In this document: positions 49,301 to 60,234 of the stretch, piece after piece
Layout: each line of letters begins with the position of its first letter
Position numbering within the stretch: position 1 is the stretch's first letter
Assembly: GCA_964017065.1 (NCBI GenBank)
Contig: OZ024784.1
Coordinates: forward strand, 15,915,152 to 15,979,151
Length of the DNA: 64,000 nucleotides
Origin: Haliclona indistincta
Taxonomy: Eukaryota > Porifera > Demospongiae > Haplosclerida > Chalinidae
Direction: 5' to 3'
Translations under genes and position numbers: made by a program
The notes under the pieces: model-generated
What the model was told of the DNA's origin: nothing
The model's database searches: none
Seen by the model: only the letters and a program-made list of their open reading frames with translations

Positions 49301-52300
49301 TGCAGAGTATGTGCGCCGACGCGGGCATTAGCGAAAAGAAAACCAACCATAGCTTGAGAGCCACTGGAGCTTCAGCTCTGTTTAATGCTGGTGTGCCGGA
49401 GAGGTTTATCAGAGATGTGACTATATCGCCACAGAACTTCATTGTCAACGCCACTCCAATGCCAGCTCAGTCTACAGAGGTAGACACGACTGATTTGCTT
49501 CAAACTTGACATAAATGAGTTCTTCGCAGAAGACTAAAAGTCAGAGCTCTAGTTATCATCTCAGAAACATGCAACTGTCACTGTTATCACTGTACTATCA
49601 TGACATTATACTGTTCAAACTACCCGCGTTTTATTGTTGATACGTTGTTGCTATGTGACGTCACTTCCTGGAAAATATTCGTATTTCCCATACGAGATAT
49701 AACCACCGAGCGGCGCCTTTGATCTTATGGTCGCTTGGGCTACATAATAATATAAAGAGCCGGTGAAGAATACCAATCCTTGATCGTGTTATTAGAATTT
49801 CATGTGCATTGTGCTGTGACTGTGGCTGACATGCTGTGTCCACCTCACAAGTACATGTTTTATTCAATGCATCAATACCCTTTCCTTCGAGAATCATAAG
49901 ACGTGATGTGAGGAATCTGTGTAGGACAGTAGTCTCTGTAGTAGTACAACCAACAATTCTCTATGTTGAATGTGTTTGACGGCTAGGAATCTTACATGTA
50001 TAACCATTGCTTAATAAAATGCCTTGATAGTAATTCTTGATAGGCGTAATGACAGCTAGTCCTAAACTTCATGCCACAGATGATAAACTGCCTTTAATTT
50101 AGAAGCCTATGCTTCAGTTTTGAATCTCGTTGCAAACCAAGGGAAGCTGATTTATTTGCAGAATATCATAAAAATTGAGTTGATTGAACCTTGGCTGATA
50201 AAAAGATGATAGAAGCTTTCTAAAATAATACATGTGTCTAGTATATTAAATCATGAGGGATTGATGATGTTAAGGTGGCGGTGCGCCAATTTAATGAGAT
50301 TCATAACTTTACAAGTAGCTTTATTTTACAGCAATGGTATTTTGTACAGGCGTGCTCTAGTATGCATTTTGTTTGTCTATCGATAAACATTGATTATAGC
50401 AAGTTTCAGTCACAAAATATTAGCTAACGTGGAGCAGTGAACTCGCCCAGTAAAGACCGGTCTGTGGCTGCTATCTCCAGTTTGGCTTGCTTGCTCCGGA
50501 AAGAACTTCGTTTACAGCTGACAAATTCCAGCGCGCACAGATGTACAGAGCAATTTTTCGATACTCCATTGCTAACGCGGCAAAACAGTAAACCTAGGCC
50601 AGAAAAAATTCTTTAACAAAAAATCTAGATCGTATTACGGAAATTCGCTCTGTACGTCTGTGGGCAAGATGGTGCTGCATGCTGCTGCGCTTAAAGCGCG
50701 TCGATCTATTGCTCGACAGACGAGATAGCAGCCACAGACGCTTCATGTATTATTTTCCCCATACTGTTATGTAAATCGCTGTAGTTATAAGGTAGTTATT
50801 AGAAAAATGCACGTTGCGTGGGTGTTGAATATTAATTACGTGCACCGCCACCTTAAGTATACTTTTTGATTTAGCTCTTTACTGGAGATGTTGAAATGGT
50901 AATGCTCTTGCAATAACGGCATCAAAATTTTCTTGGAACTGAAATTGAGCGTCTGAAGCAGCATGTAAGATGCAGTGTAACCTGACCTAGCAGCTACCTG
51001 ACTAATGTGGTCACCTGTCTAATATGGGTACAAGCCAGAATGCAACCAGTTATTTTCACAGGTTACTGAAGGTTTTTATTGCCATAGTTTCATTTTGGAG
51101 ACAGGAGGTACTCACCCTCTTTTTGCCACCAGTATTTCTCTTGCTCTCAATTTGTTATTAATCTTCAGCTGAAAGCCGGCTACAAGAGACTCTCTTCTTT
51201 GACAAATGAAATGAACAGCATTGTTCTCTTTCCTACTCTCTGTCATCAAGATCTCTAGGGTGTTTTAACTTGATCATTTCGGAGTCTAATTAATTTACTT
51301 CTGAATTCTGTCTGAATTGCCTATTTTTTCATTCAGTTTTCCATAATTATATCACAAAGAAACTCAACTTCAGCTTGTGTGGCTTAGAGTATGAGAAAGC
51401 CATTCACTCATTACTGTAGAGCTGGTATCCTTCGAATTTTGCGAGCAGAACAATTATTATCGAAACTTAAATGTGCCTTTAGTAGGGGCCATGGCTCTCT
51501 GAAATTTCTCAGTAGCATGACCAGTAATAAGCCACACAATGCAAGCCCATGAGTACCTTTTTAAGTGTAACAAAAAAGCATAGCTGTGTGCATAAATAAC
51601 CACACCTCCTATAAATAACATTATGCCCCTCTAAAAAATTTTCTCTAGAACCGCCACTGAATACATAATTATTACAATGGTTCAAATTGCGAAATATAAA
51701 TCTTGATAAAATTTAGTGAACTTTTTATGCCGCCATGATACTTGGCAACAGCAACCACCTGATCTGTCTGTGAATGGAAGGCGAGAGATTACAACTGTCT
51801 CATTAATGCATATCAGCGCATAGTAAGCTAGTGATAAAAAATCAGACAAAATTTCCCAGTCTACAGTAGTTGTTGTTAGTCTAACTTGATGCCTTCAGAC
51901 AAGTCTAGGGAGATTTTATAACCCGAGAGCAAACAGCATAAAATGTTCAGTTTCATGTTTATTACATGTCCTCTCTGCCTTTCAATTGATCATGTGTCGG
52001 TGTATATCCCTCCTTACTATACAGCTCATGGTCAGGACAAATTATTCATAAAAATTTGTGATTACGAAAATTAATGTGTAGCACAAACAACTGTACCTCT
52101 AGCATGATGCACAAACAACTGTACCTCTAGCATGATGCACAAACAACTGTACCTCAAGATCACTTCAAATTTTTGTTAAATTTCATACCCATGTTTTCAA
52201 TCACAAAATTAAATTTGTTTTCGTGCCAAAATCCATAATTTATAGTCAGTTTTTTGCTTCCAGACTACAAACTTTCCTTATTTGTATCATTCCAGACAAC

Positions 52301-52791
52301 AGCCTTGTTCCTGAGCCTATTCAAGAGGTTTTCCAACGAGTTAGGAACAATGCAGACTACATGCCAGTGAGACAGATGAAGGTGTGACTGTATGCACTAC
52401 ACCTTGTACATAGCTTGCCATATTATATGGGTGGATGGTAGAATGAAATGACCACAAAATTTTTCAATCATGTACAATGTAGATACTTCCAAATAATCTC
52501 AATAATATTCTTATTTAATTTAGAAAGTACTGGAGGAAGAGTTGGGCAGTGGGTGGCGTGATATGATGAAGCACTTTGAAGAGAAGCCACTTGCTGCAGC
52601 GTCAATAGGTCAAGTGCATTCTGCTGTTTTACACGATGGCACTAAAGTGGCTATCAAGATTCAGGTGAGAAATTTCTGGCTTTGCTATCATTATCACCAT
52701 TACTACCACTGGCACATCTACATTCCAAAGATCATCTCCCCAAAAATATCACCCAAGTGACACCTTACCCATTCAAAATTTGTATGCCTGT

Positions 52792-52830
<39 letters not shown>

Positions 52831-55098
52831 GTGTGTGTGTGTGCTCGAACAATTAGCTCACATAACCCTTCTTTAGTACCCAGGGGTAGCTCAGAGTATT
52901 GACAGTGACATCAACAATCTAATGGGAATACTGAAAGTGTGGAACCTGTTCCCTGAGGGTAAAAACTGCTTATCCATTACATCTAGGTCAACTTTATTAC
53001 ACACTTTCTATGCTAGGATTATTTATAGACAGTGCAGTAGAAGTGGCTAGGAAGGAGTTATCAATGGAGACTGATTATCTGAGAGAGTCACAGTGTGCTC
53101 GAAGATTCAGGTATAACATTCAAATTTTTGATAACGGTTGAGTAAGTGTTACCATATCTATGGTGTTACAATTCAGCAAGCATGAAGACGAAGAAGCCAC
53201 AAGTTGTTCCAATGTATCACCTTTAGGTGCTAAAGTTGTCATCACATAGAAATTTCTACGTAATTCTACGTTTACAGAGTTCAAATCCTTGATGATAAAT
53301 AATAATTTATATAGAGTGCTTGTTATAACATAGTACTATGCTGTTTAAAATCTTGGTGGGATAATGTTTCCACAAATTATACACATCATTGAGCTTAACA
53401 GAGATGTTTGTATTACATGAGTATAGTTTGTCTTACACACATATCTACTTCCCATTCTCTCTTGCTTCATTCACTCAGTGAGCTGCTTGCTGATGACGAC
53501 CGGTTTATTGTGCCGAGAGTGTTTCCTGAACTGACAACAAAGCGAGTTCTGACGTGTGAACTAGTGAAAGGCGTGCCTCTGGACGAGTGCACCACCCTAT
53601 CTCAGGAGACCAGAAACAATGTCAGTAAACCTCTGTCAGTGACAGGATTTACTCTATTTCTTACCTCTGTCAGATAGCGTCCAGGATACTAGAGTTGTGT
53701 TTGCGAGAACTGTTTGAATTTCAATTCATGCAGACAGATCCTAACTGGTCAAATTTCTACTATAATAGTGACGATGACAAAGTGAGTGAAGAGCTTCAGT
53801 CACATTATTCCAGCTGGTGTTGTGTGTTGGTGACACGGTCTATGTGTCTCTTATCCTCTCTCTGTGTGTGGTTACTTGTAGATTTGTCTACTTGATTTTG
53901 GAGCCAGCAGAGAGTACTCAAGATCATTTACTGATCAATACATTGAGGTATTACCCTGAATGCTAATGTTTTGATAACTGAGATAGTTCTGAGATTTCGT
54001 TTTTCCGCATAACAAATTGTTCTTTTTAACTATTTTCTTCTCCCATCAGGTAATCCATGGAGCGGCTAACATGAATCGAGAGAAGGTCATAGAAGCCTCC
54101 AAAGCACTTGGCTTCCTCACAGGTTACGAATCAAAGGTACGTACTAACTCACGAAAATTTTGACGTCACCAAGAAATTAATTACATTTACAACCTGAACT
54201 TGATTATCTAAAAACCTGTTGGTAAGGCAACTGTCGATACTGCAAATCAACTCGGAGATTACCAGCTGCACCTAATTCGGACTCGTTAATGCTGCCAACG
54301 GAAAGCGAGATTATCGACCTCGAAAAACACGACTTGTTAATTCTGCAGCGGAACATCCGAATTACCAGCCACGTAGAGCCAACCTGTTAATACTGCGAAG
54401 CGGAATGGTCGTATTATCAGCTGCGTAACAACAGGAGGTGACGAAGAGCAATTGGAGCACCTGGAACATCTTATTGTTGTCTAAACCACAGCTGGTAAAT
54501 TTACTTCACCCTATTACAAGATTATGACTAGCCCCAGCTGATGTACCTGCAGCAATGTTAGGTTTAGTTAGTAGGCCTGGCATCAAGTGAATAGCTTCTT
54601 GGTCTGAAGTAAATATTCTTTAGACCAATTGGGGCCTCACTTATTACCCACCTATACATATTGTCACCACACAAGCTAATGGGTTCATGTTCTAGGCATA
54701 GAATTCAAAGAATTTTGTAGGGCAAAAAATATACTGAAAGCGGACTGAAAGCCATAATAAGTCCCACTTGACCTTATTTTACTGATCCTTATTTTCATTC
54801 TGGTTAGCAACTCATTGATGCACATACGGATGCTGTGCTTATTCTCGGAGAACCCTTCATGAGCACTGAACCATTTGACTTCTCAGGACAGGACACCACC
54901 AACCGAATCCATCGCCTTGTTCCTGTCATGTTGGCGCATCGGTTGACCCCTCCTCCTGAGGAAACCTACTCTCTTCATCGAAAAATGTCAGGAGCATTTC
55001 TACTCTGCGCTCGTCTTAAGGCAAACATAGTGTGCCACGACATGTTTAACACTGCTTATAAGAACTATATGGAACAAAAAAGAACTGAAATGAACTAA
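43366..55098 (+). CDS. COQ8: COQ8 (ADCK3/4) atypical kinase-like ATPase
   Basis: COQ8 is a mitochondrial UbiB-family ATPase needed for coenzyme Q synthesis. Twelve exons join to 566 aa: 43366-43722, 44520-44586, 44631-44810, 52296-52381, 52524-52664, 52877-52958, 53017-53110, 53479-53620, 53674-53781, 53882-53947, 54050-54136, 54808-55098. Diagnostic motifs: LKLGQM (KxGQ), the alanine-rich loop [19 protein letters not shown] lysine, [16 protein letters not shown] and [10 protein letters not shown]. Either ATG 43366 or the in-frame ATG 43384 (aacATGG) could start it. The N-terminal 120 residues are Ser/Thr/Ala-rich, as in a mitochondrial leader and variable region. Intron 3 is 7.5 kb and hosts several mobile elements; the other introns are 44-800 bp. 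Confidence 0.94.
45498..45641. repeat. Palindrome at the left edge of the Crypton-like repeat
   Basis: Arms of about 60 bp: ggttaacccatggttaccgag...ttaattttaccgccc against ggcggtaaaattaacc...catgggttagcc. A shorter, degraded version lies at 48189-48290 before the second copy. Confidence 0.8.
45655..46912 (+). pseudogene. Crypton-like tyrosine recombinase remnant, copy 1
   Basis: Two overlapping frames, broken near 46178, together encode a protein with [26 protein letters not shown], an [11 protein letters not shown] segment holding the first catalytic Arg, and [17 protein letters not shown] followed by IRDVTGHRS. The last part has the H..R and terminal H of tyrosine recombinases. The layout matches the DUF3504/Crypton-derived family (as in KIAA1958, QRICH1 and ZMYM proteins). 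The frame break makes it non-functional as assembled. It lies in the sense direction inside a COQ8 intron. Confidence 0.8.
48290..49509 (+). pseudogene. Crypton-like tyrosine recombinase remnant, copy 2
   Basis: Highly similar to copy 1. The main frame begins at 48541 and the N-terminal part lies in other frames (48338-48550), so there are at least two frame breaks. It reads correctly where copy 1 is broken ([19 protein letters not shown]). It has lost the segment after IRDVT that holds the TGHRS motif, by a deletion that joins RDVT to ISPQNF. Confidence 0.8.
50274..50852. mobile_element. 579-bp MITE with TTAA target-site duplication
   Basis: Ends GGTGGCGGTGC and GCACCGCCACC are exact inverses. 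TTAA flanks both sides (50270-50273, 50853-50856). The sister unit carries the uninterrupted site (gatgttaagtata near 48163), which is a natural empty site. The TTAA duplication is typical of piggyBac or Kolobok-mobilised elements. No coding frame. Confidence 0.92.
52083..52155. repeat. Three tandem 28-bp repeats
   Basis: The unit acaaacaactgtacctctag+catgatgc starts at 52083, 52111 and 52139; the third copy is cut short. It lies in COQ8 intron 3. Confidence 0.9.
52789..52843. repeat. (TG)n microsatellite
   Basis: A nearly pure TG run in COQ8 intron 5 with one interruption (gtt). Confidence 0.95.
54230..54440. repeat. Degenerate tandem repeat, period about 50 bp
   Basis: Four diverged copies share cgttaat.ctgc...cggaa...gattaccagc-type words (for example 54285, 54337, 54388). 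They lie in COQ8 intron 11. Confidence 0.6.
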
Positions 55099-55633
55099 AA
55101 ATGTTCTATAATGCTGATGTTGTTGATTTTCATGCAAGAAAAGGATCTTATTATGCCGTACTCGGAACACATGAAAATAGTGTGAGTTAATGCATGCATG
55201 GCGATAGTATTAAATGTTGTAAAGCTGCACAGCTACACACGTTATGTACGTTCATATAATGACAGGGTAAGGGATGATTTAGCCTCTATAATGTTTAGCT
55301 GTTGTGTACCCATATATGGTATGTTGGTGTTTGTGAACATCCGGAAAGTGTTTGTGCGCCTACAGCAAACAAACATTGTTTCTTGGTTAGCTAACAACCG
55401 GTCTCAGATAATTTCAAAAAGATTTAATTTAATAATCTTCAAAAACACAACAAAAATGAACATGATGGATAATATTATGTGAAACAACACACATGGTCAT
55501 CTAATATAGGGGAATTGTTCATAATGAGTGGTGACGGATAATACACTAAATTTAAAATTTGTCCAGAATTTAACATGGCTGGAAAGAGGTGGGTGGTCAT
55601 GAAGAGAGAAGGAGGGAGAGTGGGTGGAGAGAG
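55099..55633. other. Convergent intergenic spacer COQ8/ITPK
   Basis: AT-rich flank between two stop codons. I see no gene or repeat. Confidence 0.5.
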
Positions 55634-58600
55634 CTAAAGCTCTTCCCACAAACGGATGAGATTGTCCAGTCCAAATAAGTAGCCATCTTCGTGGTTCCCC
55701 AATGCCCAGGGTGACCGATGGTCTACAGTTATTTCGGCTGGGAGTGGTGTGGTCTTGCCAAAGTCTATCATGTGTATACTGATCTGGTGTCTGTCATAGA
55801 CAAACAGCAACGAGCTGCCAATAACCTGCAGGAAGACAAGACATTGCAATGTTCAATAACTAATGCATCACTGATAGTGTAGGATTATGGCATTATGAAT
55901 ATTCCGCTACAATCACTTCCTAAGATTATGTACATGCAAGTTCCTTCCCGTCATTATGTCCCAGTAGGTTTACCGCTCTCTCATGTGGTGAGCAACAAAG
56001 CCTCAACATAGCAACCCTCTTGGGAAAATATGATATTTTCTAACAGTAGAATTACAGTTTAGTACCATGCATTGAAGTGAATGGTATAGCATTTGTATAG
56101 TACAGGTGTGAACATACTTCAACAGCATAGTGAGATAAAACGTTCGCAGCTCCTCAATGTGATAACAAGCATGTTACAAACAGAACATGATGACGTTGTA
56201 CAGGTATTTGCTTACAACACATCATCATCATATTGCTACTACAAGCCCTATGCATTATTGTGTTGCCTTTATGTGTGGAGGAGCAGACTTGTAATTAAAA
56301 TGCCTAACAATCTATAAAGCAGTTTGAAGGTGTTGTCTCACACACAACTAAGCATGAGCTAAGAAATGTTTTACGCTGTACATACCTCGTGTCTTTGAAA
56401 GAATTTTGATATTGCTAGAGCATTTCTGATGTCTATGAGACGAGAATACATCTTGGTCTGTGGAGAGAGCATAAATTATTATTGTAATGGGGGAGAGAAG
56501 GAAGTGTGACTATTGATGAGGAAGTTGAGGAAACAGAGTAAGAGAATATGATGCCATGAAAGATGATAGTTAGTAGGAAACACCTCTTACTTTTGTATCG
56601 GAAGGGGCTTCAGCAACAAATTTCTTAATAAATGAGACGACATCTTGTCTATCACGAACTTTCTTTAGCTCATCTTTGAAAGGTTTTCCAGCAGGTGACT
56701 GAGTCTAGAAAGAAACAAACCAAGTGAACCTTTTGCCTCCTGGATAAAGCCTCAAACTCCTTTACCTTTATTCCCTCGATTCGAAATCCCAGTGTAGCAC
56801 TGGATGACAGAGTTTCTCTCCACTGCATGTATCGTGGTTTGCTGATAGCTTCTTGCGCATGCTCTTGTTCACTTGGCTCGTTTCGATCAACAGCTATCAT
56901 CTTTTGGTAAAGGTCCTGCAAGAGAACAGCCAGACATATGATTACATGCTGGTAGTTCGGTGCAACACCTAGACTACATGCAAGTGCCGACGGTTTTGTT
57001 AGTATTAATGACAAGTCTTTGCTGCCAACTGCCGACAGTATTATTTGGTGTGATGACTATGTTCATGTGCCAGCTGGTATAATGTATGCGAATAAACTTA
57101 CAGGTCTCAGTTTGGTTTTTCCCTTTGCCAGTTCATCCTCAAGGTAGGTACGTACACCCATCTTAATGTCCATTACAGCAGGCTCATCAAAATCTCTCAG
57201 CAAATCAGACATTGCAATGTAAGCTAGAGAAATGGGGTTAAGGAGGCGTACACAATGAGATTACTCAAGCACACAACTCTATACTACTCAAGCATAATAC
57301 ACACACTATAACATTGGATACTTTGTCCATTCTTCTCCACTTCTTTGACAAACTCGGGAACAAAAGGTCTGAGTTCATCACACATGAGACCTCTAAGTGA
57401 TTCCAGTTCATTACAGGATGATTTCTTCATGATGGTTCCTCCTTCGCCAGGCTCAAAGTTGCCTTGAGGAAAGGGAAGAGGAGCGTCATGTATATACACA
57501 ACCCCACCCGACATACAGTGACACAAGTATGCACAAAAACAAACACAATATTATTTTGTTAATGACATAGAGTTAGGCAATAGTTCCAGGACTACATCTA
57601 CCAAATAATCAACCATTAATAATTTGAATACCTTGATGTCCAGCCAGTTGAACCCAGGGATACTTCTTTTTGTACACTTGAACAAAAGGAGACCACTGAA
57701 CAACTTTCCTTAGTTTCTTCCACGGTAGTTTCTGAGAGGGGGGGGGAGAAGTTGAGGAAAAGAAGGGGAGGTTATAAACATGTTGACACGATTCGGGTGA
57801 TGAATATTGTTAAATAGATTAGCAGATCGTGAATTTCTTTTTTTCACTCACACACTCTCGCACATGGCACTATTTTAAGAACCCATGATGATTGCATACC
57901 TTGAGCATTTTGTGTCGTCTTCAAAACATTCTTATCGATTAGTACATAATGAGTGTTTGGTTAGTAAAAAGCGTTCATTGTGGCAAGCTTGTGTCATATG
58001 TGTGTGTGATAGTGTTAGGCCGGACGTGTACACGTGTGAGTGTAGGTGAGCATAGTTTGGTGTGTGCACACCGCGTGCAGCAATTTTAGTGTATTCAGCA
58101 ACTATGTGGATGATATTATTGAGTTATTAAAGGGCAATCCCAACTCCCGAATAATTACACAGTATCTAAGCAACCAATGCATCTTAGAACAAAACATGTG
58201 TCTGTATTTACCAGGTCTCTCTTGCGAGAAGCATTGGAAGAAGAAGATGATGAGGAGGAAGAAGAAGCTGAGGAGGGAAGTCTCAGGGGTGGGATGGCAA
58301 GGGCCTGAGCTGTAGGTTCATGCATCGGACTAGACGGGGGACAGTCTTCTTCAATATAATCTGTCTCTCCATCTGTGCCTTGTGGAGAGGAGAACTCTTC
58401 TTCAGGGTTGGATACATCCTCCGCAGAACCCCCTATACTGCTGGCAGCTGATAGTGGAGACAACGGAGACTCTTGATCAGAGATACCGTCCTCATCTCCA
58501 CTAGGTGATAGCAAACTGCCTATTCCTGTGGTAGGGAAGAGTGAATCGTGCAGAACACACAAAAATAATGACAAAATTGTGATTATTTGCATGTAGAAAC

Positions 58601-59381
58601 ACACAATAGAGTGATAGGGTATTGAACACCTCGGAGTTTCACATTCCTCAAGGCGACATAAAATTTAAGTGACGAAATTAACACGGCCGAAGTGCACATG
58701 CATCCACACAGTGTAAATGCGTCATACTATGGTGAGAAATGCTTTGAGAAAAGAGAGAGAAAGAGTGGAAGGAATCACAGTGTAAATGTGACATGCTATG
58801 GTGAGAAATGCTTTGAAGAGAGAGAGAGAGAGAAATGAATCACAGGCTAAGGAGAGAGGGGGAGAGGAGCCTGCAGGCTCACTGTTATAATGGCCACCTG
58901 AGGTCATGGTAGAAGATCCCTGTGACAGTTTTCTCCACATGTGTTGGTCATCATCCTCTTCAGGTGATACCAAGATGGTGGGTATGTCACTGTCTCGGGA
59001 TACTGTGCTAGCAGCCACAGGCCGCCCACCAGGCAGGGAGTTCTCTGGGGTTGCTTCAAAAGGATTATTGGTGGAACTAGAGCTTGATGAGCACATCTCC
59101 TCTTCATGAGAACCGCTAACAGGTGAGCTAGTGGCCGACCTGGTACATGTAGCTTTACGATCTTTCTTCTTTCTCCTCAAAGGGGAGGTCCAGCCACGAC
59201 TTTTACTGTCCTCAGATCCTGACCGTGGCCTGCTCGACGGACGGAAGGCGTCTTTCCAGCTCGAGCTCTTCTCTTGTGGAATTGCCGATGAGGCATTCGA
59301 GGATCCCATAGCCACACTCACCGGGAGAGCTGACTCCAGAGAACACACCACCAAATTGGGACGATGCTTTTTACTCGTCAT
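55634..59381 (-). CDS. ITPK: Inositol-1,4,5-trisphosphate 3-kinase
   Basis: IP3 3-kinase converts Ins(1,4,5)P3 to Ins(1,3,4,5)P4 and so shapes calcium signalling. The ATG is at 59381 ([10 protein letters not shown]). The first exon (58883-59381) and second exon (58212-58525) encode a Ser-rich regulatory region with poly-Ser and acidic patches. Next, at about 57625-57735, comes [12 protein letters not shown]...YPWVQLAGH, the calmodulin-binding helix and start of the catalytic domain. Further exons give [23 protein letters not shown], the signature [16 protein letters not shown], and at the end [24 protein letters not shown] and [14 protein letters not shown] with the stop at 55634. The DIKMG lysine and aspartate and the SSLLF..D/IDFGK pattern are the inositol polyphosphate kinase hallmarks. 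A 5'UTR exon probably lies upstream. Confidence 0.92.
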
Positions 59382-60234
59382 GATGATAGGAGCAGGTAGA
59401 CTCCGGGCACACAGCCACAGAACACGACAAGAATTGAACGACGACGACTTCGACTTGTGTGGGAAAGAAGGGAGGGAAAGTACAGTAAGCACAATCTCTC
59501 AATAACAGCAAGATACCGTCTCTGAAAGACAGAAGACACCAAACGATCAATACCAATTGCTCTGGAATGAGGGAAGCGAAGCAAAGGACTGACAAGTACC
59601 TTGGAAGCTATGAACTTTTAGAGGAGGAAGTTGACATTATGTGGGCGTGGTAGATTGCATCACACATACGTACATAGTGCAGTACAGTATGCTTACTTGT
59701 GATTACCAGTTCAGCAGGTTGAAATGTTGCCATAACGACTAGTGATAATAACTATCGGTAATTAAGTCGGTGAATAATTATACTAGATTCATTGCACTGC
59801 AATTATGTAATGATTAGTATAAGATATTACAGGAAGGTCATGGTGCAGTACAAAAGCACAGGCACCTTCATTACATAAAAGATCACTGATGACCTCATAG
59901 CTATTGTTACTCCATCAGAACTATACTGTGTAGCATCATCCGGTATAACTTATCCATCTCAGTAGTCTGTGATGCAACCAATTCAACAGTCTCTATGTGT
60001 AGTAGTCATACGTGTAGTCCATGCAGCTGCATAATTAGGGTATGTTAATTAAAGGACCGTACTGAAACTTTGACTATAGTTATAGTATATAAAAATAATA
60101 ATGGCTGAGCATTGAGTCATACAAATAATTAATGTTCATACTTATGAAGTACTTGTAAAGTCAAGTGAGTGTGCACAAACTGACGAAAAATGTCCAAAAT
60201 AATAATAAAACAGCTCCTACTATATTGTAGATGG
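59382..60234. other. Intergenic/5'UTR region between ITPK and the myosin gene
   Basis: The first 250 bp probably contain 5'UTR of ITPK. The remainder is AT-rich, with no reading frame I can assign. Confidence 0.5.

Larger units (their letters stand above)
45498..50880. repeat. Tandem duplication of a unit of about 2.6 kb inside COQ8 intron 3
   Basis: Unit 1 (about 45498-48188) and unit 2 (about 48189-50880) share the palindrome, the recombinase region and a long non-coding 3' part (gatgaataccaatccttgat-like start, ...aaatcatgagggattgatg end). Unit 1 has about 470 bp extra (about 47250-47718). Unit 2 has a MITE and a deletion of about 160 bp within the recombinase C-terminus. Confidence 0.85.
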
